Shown in pieces: positions 10,829 through 23,396 of a DNA stretch of 64,000 nt (the stretch's first letter is position 1; each line of letters starts with the position of its first letter). The stretch comes from Apostichopus japonicus (Eukaryota > Echinodermata > Holothuroidea > Aspidochirotida > Stichopodidae), in assembly GCF_037975245.1 (NCBI RefSeq), contig NC_092582.1:17386577-17450576 (forward strand). The letters are read 5' to 3'. The notes beneath the pieces are model-generated. The model was given only the letters and a program-made list of their open reading frames with translations, did not search any database and was not told where the DNA came from. Made by a program: the position numbers and the translations under genes.

Positions 10829-12625
10829 TTCATGGTGTTCGTTTCGCAAGTAAAGGTATGACTATCATATAACCTACTTTATAATACCTTATATACCTTT
10901 ACTAATAAAGTAAAGAGGATTTCTATCAGTTATTCTTATCAAAATATTTATAACAAATACGTATAGAGGATAAATAAAAATTGGGGTAACAGTTGGACAA
11001 TTATGATTCTAGTTTGAATATTATGATTCTAACCCCTCCCACCCCCCCCACCTCCACCAACTCACAAGACCCTAGCAACGTCCCTGAACATAATCCATTG
11101 ATAATAGCTTATAATGCAGTCTAATCACCTCATCATAACATCCTACCAGGCTGATTGAAAATGAATCTAAAAGTCCCAATTTCGTTAAATGGAATTCCCA
11201 TGTAAGTTATGTCGAGAAAGCAGGCGCTTGCATCTTAAGTATATAGTTGTCTGATTTTGAATACCATAAAGCTGAGTTTCGTCCAAGAGTAAGCAATACA
11301 AAACTGTATTAAACAGTATAATCATGGCTCATTTTTTCCGCAGGGACTTCCTCCTTAGATATTAAAAAAGACATGTCAGCTAACCTGTGTACTTTTATTG
11401 CATAATTCACGGATTACGGGGTCTGATGAATGTTTGTCGCAATTAAGTCGTGAACACATGCCTGTAAAGGACCTCATCTGTATGTACAACGAATAAAACA
11501 TTGTTAAAGTATATTTGTTGTGTATGATAATCTCATTCAATATTTTTTTCGAAAACCATTTTTGTTTCCAAGATAAACAGATCTGAAGTTTTGATCAATC
11601 TTGGAAACTCATTAAATATATGCCAAAAATATATGCAAACTATGACGTATAAAGTGTTATTTTAGGACTTAATAAGTTATCTCCTATTTACAAGCCCACA
11701 TATATCTTTTGAATAATATGATGTTGTTCCTCTCTTCAAGGAAGATAATAAAGTATTTCAAAAAAATAAAATAAAGGAATACCGTAATAGAAAATTAGGC
11801 AATCACTCCCAATGTGCATAAATTGACTAATGTTTATACATATATACATTAGAATTAAGAAAAGACTTGTAAAATGGTAAATCTTTGATGGGAGTTACAA
11901 CTATTTTTATGATTTCTAATGCTCATTAGAGTGATTAGGACAATGTTGTTCAAAGTGTCCGGAGACAGTTAAAGAATTGCTTATAGAGCATGGAAATTCG
12001 AGAGAGAGAGAGAGAGAGAGAGATAGAGAGATTGCGGAGAGAGGGGAGAGTGGTGTGTGAGGGGGAGAGAGAGAGAGGAGGATGTTATAATTTCACCTAC
12101 TTTGGACAGTTTTCCATCATGTGTGAGAAGTAACATTAGAATGTCAGGACGAATTGCTACACACGTTCGGCACTGTAATAGGTGTAATCATGATGGTTCT
12201 TTGGGAAGATTTATTCCCACTGTCTATTGTTACTTTGGTAGTGAGGACATGAACTTGAAACGATAGCTGATATTGAATGCGAGAAACAAACCATCTCACA
12301 CCTTTAAGGATACAATTATTTGATATCAAATAGTGACCATTATATTATGACATCACTATTTCTGTAAATTGTACATGTTCTCATATAACGCTCGATGTAT
12401 AATTCATACAATAGATAGTTTTTTTGGAGATTTCGTTAGTCATTGACCTCTTTGATAAGGGATCATAGTTGAACTCGGATTTGCTCATTCAAATCAAACC
12501 ATTGGCTAATAAGCACATATGATTGCTAATTCCATCCTAATTCTTTTCTTTCATTTTTTGACATATAAACATCCAATACAGAGACCCAATGCACGTGGCA
12601 AGTGCTTTCCTCCAGTGAGACTTAC
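10829..12625. other. Intron-like sequence, no exon identified
   Basis: AT-rich sequence between candidate exons of locus 1. It holds a C-rich patch at 11033-11055 and a (GA)n microsatellite at about 12000-12080. A phase 2 to phase 0 exon is expected here if the gene model is right, but I could not identify it. Confidence 0.4.
12001..12080. repeat. (GA)n microsatellite
   Basis: Interrupted GAGA run. Confidence 0.9.
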
Positions 12626-12698
12626 CTGGCGATGTATGGATCTGACAAGTTGAAATTGTATTTTGACAAAAACATGACAAACACCCCTGTTAGAACCA
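12626..12698 (-). CDS. Candidate exon 2 of locus 1 (second half of signal-anchor)
   Basis: A 73-nt stretch ends at GTAAGT and follows an AAGCAG acceptor. Joined in phase 1 to the exon at 13901-13979, it reads on without stop, and the hydrophobic run continues across the junction (…SFFVVL then VLTGVFVMFLS), followed by a polar segment with an N-L-S glycosylation sequon. One membrane helix split by an intron is a coherent result that neither exon gives alone. The acceptor's pyrimidine tract is weak, which is the main doubt. It ends in phase 2. Confidence 0.5.
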
Positions 12699-13900
12699 CT
12701 GCTTGGTGGCGTTGAAACAGTTATATCAACAATGTAGACAGGAATAACAGCTAGAAATACAAAAGTACCAATAAGATGATATGAACAGAAAGATATTTCA
12801 AATGAATTATAAATCTGTATGCAATAGCAGTCAGTGTTGAGGCAACTCTGTTTCAGATTACCTACAGATCACGAGTCTAATGAACCTGGAGGCAGGAGTG
12901 GAGTTGATTACAAAGGAATTAGGTACAAAAAGGAAGCCATGAGCTGCCCGTAGGCCGTTTTGTACAAGAATAATTGGCATCTAAAAACTTTGGTGTGAAT
13001 TCAAAGACAATTCCGGACCTAGTAATGAATGTGCATTGTGACAATCCAGGCAATGCTTAGATATAGACCATCGAATAAGGAGGACTTTACGATCGTTCAG
13101 GAGCCTGTCCATTTGTTCAATGAGTTTCCGTTGTACTTTGCTTTTGGGCTTAATTGATTACGCTATTGGTTAGTATTCCATTGCGGTGTATTAATTTTGT
13201 TACCTTTTGGTTATCATTGCTAAACTTTAGAAAGTGGGTGAGAGCTGGCAAGTATCTTTATTGTACAAAGCTCTCTTAGTTGCTGCAGAAAAGTTGCAAA
13301 GAGTAGAATCACGATTTCTTTCTGAGAATGATTTTTCGACTGACAAAAGAGCGAGTGAAAATAATGAGTGAAATTCAAAACTAGTCAACATAATCACCTA
13401 AAATATTTTGGTCGGTTTCAGCATGGAGGTAAAAACTGTTTTAACCTCCATGGTTTCAGCAAGTAGTAGTTAGTAAATGAACATTATGAATTACATCAAG
13501 AAATCAGATATTTGCGTTAGAAACGCAAGAAACGGTGTTTTACCGAAGAGGCAAAACTGAAGATAAGAATAGGTGGTTCAGAGTTGTGTTTCATGTTTAT
13601 GTTATTGTCCTGAGTCAAAAGTTGCTACGAAAATAAAAGGTCCGATATATTTTGTTTGTTGAAATTAAGCGAAATATCTTCTCTTTATTTTTTGTTTTTT
13701 GTTAGATGGTCATTGTGAAATGTTGATCTAAGAACTACTTATATGAACGCAGTATGTGTATTTGCATATTCCTAACATGATATCAACGTTTCAAAATAAT
13801 TTCCGGAAACATAAAGACCAATTAAATAAGGTCCCCGTGTAGACGCTTAATTATTATTCTTTGAGATTATAAGGATCATTAGCATAAAAGTTATACTTAC

Positions 13901-13979
13901 CCAATACAACGAAGAAGGAAACCAAAGAACGTAACATCTTGTCAATTATGTTGTCCAAGATCTTCTTTGCTTGTGGCAT
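13901..13979 (-). CDS. Candidate first exon of locus 1 (start codon, basic N-terminus)
   Basis: ATG at 13979 opens a 26-codon stretch with lysines (QAKK, DKML) before a hydrophobic segment and ends with a strong GTAAGT donor in phase 1. A cytoplasmic basic tail followed by a membrane helix fits a type II (signal-anchor) topology when joined to the 12626-12698 exon. The second ATG (15th codon) is an alternative start. Loci 2 and 3 also begin with a short hydrophobic N-terminal exon, although the sequences do not obviously align. Confidence 0.5.
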
Positions 13980-15287
13980 CCGTTTCGTAATATATCAACA
14001 GAACAGACGAATACGTGGTACCACGACTGGTATCAAAGTTCGCGGTACTTTATTTATTCATTTTTTAATTTAATCCAATTCTCAAGATTTATACTGCAGT
14101 TTAACACTTTTCTCCCCGCATGATTCGCGTCAACCCGGAAGGCAGGAATATCTATAACGCCACGTTCCTTGGTTAATTCCATCGATGAAGTTGTCAATTG
14201 AAAGTTGTCATACCAAGAAAGTTATTTGACGTATTCCGTGATCTCTGCACTCAAGTAATACTTAACCCAGTTCATTTCTGAAGCCAAAGTGAAGAAAATA
14301 AAGCGGAAATAAACAACTCCCTGGTTAAAGTGCAGTCACCTTCAGTCGATCAAACTGAAAACGCAGCGCTTTCACGGCGGGGATTCACGGTTGAAAATGT
14401 GCATTTAACAAAAAAGTAAGACAAATCACGGATTTCAGTTTAATTACCTAAACTTACATTACCCAAACGAGCTCCGGTCGTTAACAGCAAACAGTCGTTG
14501 TGTAAGTTATATTGTCACCGTTTTCTTCGACATCCCCAAAATAAGGATTTGCAACCTATGGATCATTCAACCCCACTTCGTACTCACGACGTGTATCTCA
14601 TTGAGTTCTTTTTATAACAATAAGAGAAAAAGGTTTTGAGTTGTTTAACTTTTAATTTTTGACTAATTAACCCAATATTACGTGGTGATGATCAAAGTAA
14701 GATTACGATCGATCTAAGATATTAGTGGAACATTCAATAGTTAGTTATTCGAAGTTCCCATTCGGGACTAAATATTTACTATTTATCTATTTAGGTATAG
14801 ATGGTGACGCAGATGGGGATACTGAATGAGGCACAGAGGTTTTGTTCTTTCCTTATAACAATTATTTACAAAGAAAGTTACTCCAAATAAGAATTCATGA
14901 AACATCATTAGATGTATCTTCAAATTTGTTTTCTTCTCAAGTAATTGGCTTTTAGTCGATTAATTGTTAACTTAACTCATTACCACCATTTGCGGAAGAT
15001 TTCCTAGTAAGTCATGCAGAAGCGACTCACAATCTCGGAATGGCACATGTCATAAGTGTAGCTCCAAAACGTTGGCTTTCAGTATTACCGTCAACGCGTG
15101 TAGCCCCTTACTGCACGTTACAGTACAAGCTTTTCGTCAACGAGAGAGTTGTTTTCTGTCAACAAAAGGACACAGTTTAATCCCTGAAGCACACAGAAAG
15201 GAACTTTCAAAAGAATAAAAGGGAAAACTCGAACTTATTCATTAACAAAAACGAGCCCAACTTACTTTCGGAAATGGACACTTTTCA
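13980..15287. other. No gene seen; possible upstream region of locus 1
   Basis: AT-rich, with stops in all frames. It would contain the promoter of the minus-strand gene if the first exon is right, but I see no clear TATA or initiator that I would defend. Confidence 0.4.
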
Positions 15288-15359
15288 AGTTTATCAAACA
15301 ATTTGGCATCGTACCCCATGAGTCCCTCTCTCACTATCGTTACTATTATCGTACTATAG

Positions 15360-15382
15360 TACTTTAGTACTATAGTACTATT
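15360..15382. repeat. Repeated palindrome TAGTACTA
   Basis: TAGTACTTTAGTACTATAGTACTA-type palindromes occur in unit A. The matching place in unit B (near 36122) lacks them. Confidence 0.7.
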
Positions 15383-15707
15383 TGACGTCGCCCATAGAAT
15401 AATTTGTAACTGATCCTACAAAACAAAGTATCCGTTGTACAATAGTGTGGCTGGGACTGTTCCTTTAATACTGCACCTGTTGATAATGCACCAGCCTCTG
15501 CCGTTATGCGGACGCACTCTGTACGGAATTCATAATATGCTAGGTGCATAGGTGCACATGTGCAGGGGCCCAATGAATAATTGGCTTATCAAAGCCGCAA
15601 GCTGACCGAAGTCAGTCTCTTATATTCATATTTAACGTCCATGCATGATTATGAATTGTCAATTGTCAACAACAATTGTCTGTAACTGGACGACATACAT
15701 TAATCTT

Positions 15708-15775
15708 GGAGTAACTCGAACCGGGACATTATGATTGGAGGGCACCGGCGTTAACCACTGAGCTAACACCCCACT
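15708..15775 (-). mobile_element. tRNA-derived SINE relic
   Basis: On the minus strand TAGCTCAGTGG matches a Pol III A box, and GGTTCGAGTTA lies about 35 nt further on as a B box with two mismatches. The anticodon region does not fold like a functional tRNA. It sits between the 15288-15577 block and the endonuclease fragment, in a stretch of A that has no counterpart in B. Confidence 0.5.
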
Positions 15776-15799
15776 AATGTCTATGAAATAAAGCGACAA

Positions 15800-16620
15800 A
15801 TGGAAAATAACATTATGAAGCAGTTTATAAAGGACAAGGATATTATTTGCTTGTCAGAAACTAAGACAGCTGTAAAAGATGATGAAATATTCCCAGGTTA
15901 TACAATTATTTGTGCAAAAAACAATTCCTTGGAAGAGGCCACTTCGGGGGTATTCATGGCATCGCGTTGCTTATTTCACACTCACTGGGTGGAACGTATC
16001 AAGTTATCTCAGAAATTTGCTCAAACACAACTCTATGGATAAAGAAAGTTTGACCACACTGTCTTTGGTAAAGACCTACTACTTAGGGCTACGTGTTTTC
16101 CTCATGAGGGTTCTAAATGCCATGACTTGAGTACCTTCGATGATCTCACAAGCGATTGCGTTCAATTCAATGCCTCAATCTGTATTGTAGGGGACTTCAA
16201 TTCAAGATCTGGACACCTGAATGACTTCATAGGCTTTGAAGATGAGATTTCTGAAATAGCTGGCTTAGATACAAACGACAGTGAGTTAAATTCTAGAGAT
16301 GAGATTGAAAAACTTGGAATTTCTACGGTAAGATGCAACATGGACAAATGCGTGAATAACAATGGTCGTAGACTAATTGATTTGTGTCGATGCCTTGCAC
16401 TGTCGATTGCGTTATTATACCTCCCCGGACTTACTTCCAAATATTGATGAATTCTGTGTAGATATCTTCGATAATTTAATGTCTGATAAGTATAACCCAA
16501 TTTTTGTAAAGTTCCTGAATAGGAACCCCGGTGGTCATTCACACTGATAGGAGCGTTTGAAGTAGTCAAAGTAAATATTGATGTTCGGAGAAAAGCCTCA
16601 AAGAAGGTTCTAAGTAAGGA
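15800..16620 (+). pseudogene. Broken endonuclease domain of a non-LTR retrotransposon
   Basis: Frames read LSETKT, then FPGYTIICAKN, then VGDFNSRSG, then NNNGRRLIDLCR, in the order of the APE-type endonuclease of non-LTR elements. GDFN carries the catalytic Asp and Asn. The reading frame shifts near 15950 and again near 16045, where a stop interrupts it, and a further break near 16440 precedes the linker with SDKYNPIFVKFL. No reverse transcriptase follows. Related pieces lie at 24150-24539 and 45658-46048, and the last ~115 nt is shared with unit B from 41594. It is a different family from the RT at 59-61 kb. Confidence 0.8.
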
Positions 16621-17783
16621 TGAGAGGAGTATAACAAGTTATTGTAGCCATAACAAGTATTGTGCCTACAAGTTGGACTTTAAGGGCTTATTAAGCCAAT
16701 CTACAAAAAGGACAAGATCCAGTTCGATTTAGAAGCATGATATTCTTCAATCGAAATTTGAAAGTTATTATTTCCATTTTAGCTCCGTTTTGTGCTAAGA
16801 TAAAAAACCTTGTTATTATTTGTCACGTCAATTGCTTCCGCTTACTGTAGTGCTGGTGCCACAGTTTCAGAACTTCTATCTGTGATCTTATACTTTTGTT
16901 TATGCCTTTTTTTCCTTTTTTCTTTTGGTCTTGTATCTCTCTCGTGACTGCCATCTGAACTATGTTATGTGTCATCTCTATTTATAAACATATTTTTGCC
17001 TCTTATACTTCCTTGGAGGATACATTGCGGATATAAACGGAAACGAAAACAAATAATCCACTTGGGGAAGATGGTTTAAAGTAGGCACTATTTTGAATGT
17101 TTATGTCAATGTTTGTACGTTGGATGTCGATATTTTGAGATTTTTTATTGCATAAAGAATTATGAGCTAAATAAAACCATAAAAAACACATTTAATGCCT
17201 AGAAATCTGTTTGTTGATACAATGATAGATAACAGATTTAGCACTTCCGTCGAGTGTAGGCCTAGTCGTGGTATCGATTTTATTTTGTTAACTTTATATC
17301 CATTCCTGGCATTGACGAAACTTAATTGCCTATAACTACAGTGACACAAGTCTAATGTACTATTCACGGTAGGCGGCTTAAAATATTTGAGTGAAAGCAT
17401 TGGACAGTAAATGTATTTGTCAACTGGAATAAAAACACAGATATTAGCGAATATATGACATACTACCGTATGGTATACATGCATGTTGGTACTCATTTAA
17501 TTATGCAAAATCATAACAGCTAGCTAGAAACGTTGGAAACAACTGACAAACAACTGTGGTGTCAACAATGACATTACAGTTGTTTGCTTCAAGTTCACAT
17601 CAGATCTATACTCATCTACAGTCATGGGAACAGTTTCACTTCAGAGATACCTGGAATTGAATCATTCAAATTTCACCGGGATGCCAGACGCAGTTATTTA
17701 TGAGACCATGGATTAAGTATAACCCTTTCAGGATAACACTTTCATGATGGGACATTTAGGTTGAAATGGTAGTATAACAATAA

Positions 17784-20700
17784 GGGGTTAATCAACGGTC
17801 TAGCGTGCGTTACTCACAGGATTAATGCACGATCGGGGGATAATGCAAGCGATGCACGAGGGCGGAGCCCGAGTGCATCCAGGGTTCCCGGACGATTCCC
17901 CCCTGGACGATTCCCCCCCCCCCGGACTATTACCCCCCCCGGACGATTCCCCCTCGGACAATTCCCACCCGGACAATTCACAACCCTGATATTGCCCCCC
18001 GGACAAATCCCACCCGGACAATTGCCAACCCTGACAATTGCCCCCCGGACAATTCCCACTCCGGACAATTCCCACCCATGACAATTGCCCCCCCCCCCGG
18101 ACAATTTCCCCCAGGACAATTTCCCCTGGACAATCCCCTTCCTCGGAAATTTCGACGATTGATTGACAGCCGATGTCGGCGGGGTTAAGACTATTATTCC
18201 AGTAAAATTGGTGGTGTGCAACAGGAGATTTCAGTTTTGGTTTCGATGACAATCGTAACTAATGCATTCATGCGGGCGGAGAGTTTGTGTGAGCGTGTAC
18301 GCATGTGTGTGTGTATGTGACGCCCTTAGCTCGTAAACACGATAACTCAACAATGGCAAGTTGGATTGAAGTCATACTTGGTACATAGATGCGCCATACT
18401 GAGTAGAAGAACCCTATTGATTTTGGTGCTCATCTCAATAATATTAATGAGGTCACAAGGTCAAATTTAAAATTTTCAGAATTGAATCATACTTTGTGTG
18501 AGGTGTTGGTATATAGCGGGTACATGATAATGTATGTTCAATGTGATATTATGTACATTTATTAGGGGGCAGGGCTTGAGTTGATTTTTGATAAAAATAG
18601 CTTTTAAACATGGTAAGTTGACATATAGTAGGAAGGTCCACAGTCAGTGAAAGAACCTTGATCAATGTAATCACAATCGGCAAGGAATCACAATATGCCC
18701 ACTGGCTTTTTGGTTTATATTTTAAGAAGTATCATTACAATAAATTTAAACTCTTTAAAATAGTATACTAAAGATTCGCCCCTTCGTCAGACCGGTATGA
18801 CCTCTGGTAAGAGCAGTGGCATTGTTAGGTAAAGCTAAAGGTAATTTTGTATTTTGTTTTTTTAGAAAACCGCTAATTCTTTTGAAATTGGTTGCTCTTG
18901 TGTTTTGTTATTTTCGCCATTTACATCGCTTGTTTTGACTGACAAAAATTTGCAGTGCTTTGTTTTGCGTTATTTATGTTTAAATTCTTGAAAGTTTAAG
19001 AAGTCGTTTTTGCTCGTAAAACAACTCAACCATAAACGATCCACGACTCTGTCCCAATTTTGTATGTCTCATGTGTCTACAATCCCCGCCAAAGTGACGG
19101 GACAACAGTACCATGAATACAGTGCATGCATATTGGCTGTCTTTAGAACTCCCCACCCCCTCAATCAATGTTGGGGTATAGTAGCTATAATGCATAACAA
19201 CAGTCTAGAGCTTCGTGATTCCTTGTCTTTGGATTTGAAGCCAGATATAATTGTTTACCTAGCTCTGTTGCCTTCAGGTGACCTTGACCTTAACCCAAAA
19301 CAATAAGAATCATCTACTCACTATGGGTAATCCACCACCGAAGTATGAGGATGATCTGAACTTGCGTAATCCACCTAGAGTGGTTACAACCGGCGTCACA
19401 GACACACACTTACATGCACGCATGCAAATCTTCCGCCTCTGGCAAGGAATCAAAAAGTGGTTCTGAGCAATTTTCATCGAAACTACATTTGGCCACGCCC
19501 CTCAAAAATATTAATGAGATGCAGTAGGGTTCTAACCTACACATGCACCCACACCTCCCACCAATGCCACCAAAATAAGTTTGAACAAAATCGGACAGAC
19601 GGTTGCCGAGATAGTAGCATTTAAAGAAATTGTTCGAAGCCCCGCCAAGTCATGAATTTTAATGATATTGGCACCACAAACAATAGGGACCACCTACTCA
19701 CTATTCCCAAGTATGGGAATGAGATCAAACTTTGCGTCATTGACTTACCGTGATTACGAGCAATTTTCAACGAAATTACATTTGGCTCCGCCCCTCATGA
19801 ATATCAATGAGATGCGATAAGGTATTTACATACGCATGTACCCCACCTCCTACCAATGCTACCAAACAAGTTTGAACAAATCAATTTGGTTGCCGAGATA
19901 CGGAGTCCGTCCACTTTTTAATATATATTAATGAGATTGGCACCAACAACGATAGGGACCACTATAGATAACCTACCCACCAAGTATGAGACCGATCGGA
20001 TCTTCATCGTACAGTTATCGTGATTACAAGCCGGCGTCACAGACAGACACACGCACACACACACATGCGTGAATGCATATATTCCTGTTGCCTCTGGCAA
20101 GGCCTAAAAAAGATTCAAATAAAAGCCTCTACCCGGAAACAAATGCAGCTACAGTGCGCGCGAAGTGCGCAGAAAATGTTAAGGTTATCTAGCTAACATG
20201 CATGTGCAAGGAGTAATTAATTCTCACAGCATCAATGCAGCTTGTGCGCGCAAAGCGCACCAAATCTATTTTCCCACCAATTTACCAAATTGACGCCAAA
20301 GATATTATCATTTTGTTAGTTTAGCTATAGTATACACAATGCACGCGAAACAAGAAAGTGTTTTGGTACCTTGTCTCCTAAACTACAGTCGTTTTGCTAT
20401 TTAAGCTTTTCAATTCAACGGTGTTCGTATGTTTTCTACATTGCAAAATTATTACATTGGTAGAGTGACAGGACGAAAGTGGTTATTCAGATCTCTACGT
20501 AAGTAGACCAAAGTAAACCCATATCTCACTCCTTTATGTTGAAAAAATTAAGCGAAAGTCATTCTCTACAGAGCAGGCATGGTTTATACACAGAAAGTGG
20601 AAATAAATAAATATATCACTAATGCACGAGAATCTCGCACAAAGATACGCGTTGTTCATATCTTTAACTTCGTGAATATTTTTTCTCAAGTGAGTTGGGC

Positions 20701-21157
20701 GTGTTGGTTATGCTAATATAAAATAATATCGTTCACACGCACAGTTTTTATTGGTACTTAGCGTTATAAAATCGTCCCAATTGGGTGCTCCCGATTGACA
20801 ATTTTCTTTTGGCTATTGTCAGGGGGAAATTGTCCGGGGGGGGGGGGGAATAGTCCGGGGGAAATTGTCCGGGAGGGTTATTGACCGGGGGGTAATTTTC
20901 CGGGGGAAGTCGTCCGTGATGGGAATTGTCCGGGGGGGGAGGGAATTGTCTGGGGTGGGAACTGTCCGGATGGGAATTGTCTGGGTGGGAATTGTCCTGG
21001 GGGTAATTGTCCAGGGGGGAGTTGTCTGGGGGTAATTGTCCGGGGGGGGGGGTAATCGTCCAGGGGGAGTTGTCCGGTAACCGCATCCAGCGATAGCATT
21101 AACACCCGGAGTGCATTAATCATGTGAGTAACGCACGCTAGACCGTTGATTAACCCC
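17784..21157. mobile_element. Large fold-back element with tandem-repeat arms
   Basis: 47-bp terminal inverted repeats at 17784-17830 and 21111-21157 match at 46 of 47 positions (GGGGTTAATCAACGGTCTAG...). Inside them the left arm (17880-18130) is a run of CGGACAATTCCCMCC-type repeats and the right arm (20820-21075) the same repeat inverted. The centre (18.3-20.1 kb) holds older dispersed repeats, including two ~330-bp blocks with GGCGTCACAGACA and GCCTCTGGCAAGG. No transposase is seen. Unit B lacks 17781-21343, so either A gained the insert or B lost it by recombination between the arms. Confidence 0.8.
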
Positions 21158-22111
21158 GTTCATTCATACACTACCATTTGTGTGGGGCAAAATCATAAAA
21201 CAGAACATTTTTGGTTACATATAACCAAAGATTTATTAAAGTGATGCCCCGTAATTTTACCGTGTGTTACTCACAGGATTAACCACGGTCAGCTGACCTG
21301 AATGGATCAATAGGATTTAGGAATCTTTACTACGTATGAATGAACAGTGTTTTACGAGGGGGGAGGAGGCGGACAGGGGCCTCCATATTACCACCCAATG
21401 ACATCGACTGGTTTAATTCTGGTTAATCATCTTTTGCCTGTATGCAGTCAGATAGTTGTACAGCTATGGTTTTAATTTGGTTTACCCTGTTTGCTCATTA
21501 TTCAACAAGCTTCGTTGGATATTTGGCATTTGTCAGGCTTTAAGTTTGATCATTGCCAGGATGCATGGTAAATGTCACATTAACATTTTATCGTTATTTT
21601 CTGTAAGGAATTCCCAAACAAGGGACTGGCCAACATAAAAGCCGAAATAATTGTGTCTTGACCATGAAACACTTTGAAACCATAACAATCCAGTAACTCG
21701 AGGAAAACGAAACACCTTAAGTCTTGAAGAAGCGTAAATAGAAATGTAGGAAACATTATTTTAAACCATTTCTGACAAACAGCATGAATTCCAATTTTAG
21801 TTTACTACGAGATGAGTCTCGCAAAACATTTCTCTAATAGCACAGCAAAATGAAATAATATTGCATAGGCATAGAAATTAGGGATGGAGGTAATCATTTT
21901 TAATATAATTTTTATAACGATATTTCTCATTCTTTTGTAATGAACGACAGTATGCCCATATATGTTCTGAACGAAATCACGTTAGACTTGTTGATATAAT
22001 GATACTGTGGCCGTGCAAATGCATACATTATCTTTAAAGTATATACTATACATATAACGTTATAATTTAGCAACTGTTTATATATAGTATTCCCATTTGA
22101 CCCACCCGGTA

Positions 22112-22396
22112 CACATAGAGAACACAGTTACTACTGTAAATCTTACAGTTTGTACCACAGTAAAAAGTGGATCGTGCTATAAATCGGTAGCATGTGCTAT
22201 TAGGATTACAGTAAGAACTGAGGATATGTGTAATTCCAACAAATCCGTTTGGGATTTGTTGGAATTACAAATATCCTCAGGTCTTACTGTAAACTTAATA
22301 GCACATGCTACCGATTTATCAGATTTGTCAGCACGATCCAGTATTTACTGTGGTCTAAAACCTTAAATTTACAGTAGTTACTGTAATCTCTGTGTG
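22112..22396. mobile_element. Palindromic MITE (family M1), near-perfect hairpin
   Basis: The left half (CACATAGAGAACACAG...) is complementary to the right half (...ACTGTAATCTCTGTGTG) almost throughout 285 bp, with the tip at about 22255. Further members lie at 24540-24840, 43661-43912 and 46049-46348. The unit-B counterpart has lost the hairpin tip. Confidence 0.85.
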
Positions 22397-23295
22397 AATC
22401 GGCTGTTTGAACAGGTGAAATGGGTTTCAGTTATTCAGCGGTTATTTTAGGATTATTGATGAACGAACTGGCACTTAATTACGTTGCACGAAGCAATCTT
22501 AAGAAAGTTGTCACGTTTCAATATACTGCACGCGTTATGAACTGCAGGAACGGATGACGTGCATTTAGAATTGAAGAGACAATCTCGCTTACCTTGTTGT
22601 GAAATAGTATAGGAGTACATGTTACCTTTACCTACCATTACGTTTCACTTTGTACGGTCACGTCGTATACACTCGCTGTTCGCTAAAATCCCTTTTATGT
22701 CAAACGTATTAGTCCTATATGCCTGACACCAAGATATATGTGCGTTAATATAACAAGCTATATATATCTTATCCCTTCAGTTCCTTTAATAGTTGCCAAA
22801 GGACCGAATATATGGTAAAATAGGGAGCATACATTTTCTAAATATTTCTCCCTGTATATAATTAAGAAGAACGCACCAACCGATTCCAAGTAATCAATAG
22901 GCATCGATTGAGATAGAGATAATACAGTCTTCTCATACAAAAAACAATAGGAATTTACACACTATTTGGCCAAATTAATACTAACTCAAATATTTAATTA
23001 AAGTTGGTTAATGTAAGGTGATTGCTCAAACCTTTGCTACACCTTCAAACAACTAACTTAACATTTACCAAAGTGTATTATTATGGTAAGACAAAGAAGA
23101 CTATACCGAATACTTTTAGACATACAAAATGAAATAAAACAACATAGTGTGCAATATTTGAGGGTTCTGTATCACATGGGAAAGACATATTTTTCACGTG
23201 CAGTTGAGTTACCTGTCAACGGTTCCGCGTTGGTTTCAGAGTTGCGTCTGTATTCTCATTTTTATTTCCAATCTTAAAGTCTGTCCTTGAAATAC

Positions 23296-23396
23296 GTGGA
23301 CGAATAGATTTCATCCCAAAAGTACTTTCACTGGTATCCAAAGTTTTAAGCACGATACTGGTGAAAGAACTTTTGGGATGAAATGTATTCGTCCAC
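23296..23396. repeat. Short perfect-stem hairpin
   Basis: About 45-bp arms (GTGGACGAATAGATTTCATC... against its complement) around a ~10-bp loop. It is kept in unit B (44802-44912), where the stem is even better paired. It could be a tiny MITE or a transcribed hairpin. Confidence 0.8.

Noticed and set aside
10385-10833. Minus-strand frames of 63-64 codons as exons of locus 1
   Set aside because: Both lie in the inverted arms of a fold-back element, so the similarity between them reflects the element and not coding duplication.
17800-18252. Gly/Ser-rich minus-strand frames in the fold-back arms, and proline-rich frames at 20748-21123
   Set aside because: They are translations of the (CGGACAATTCCC)n tandem repeat and are open in more than one frame.
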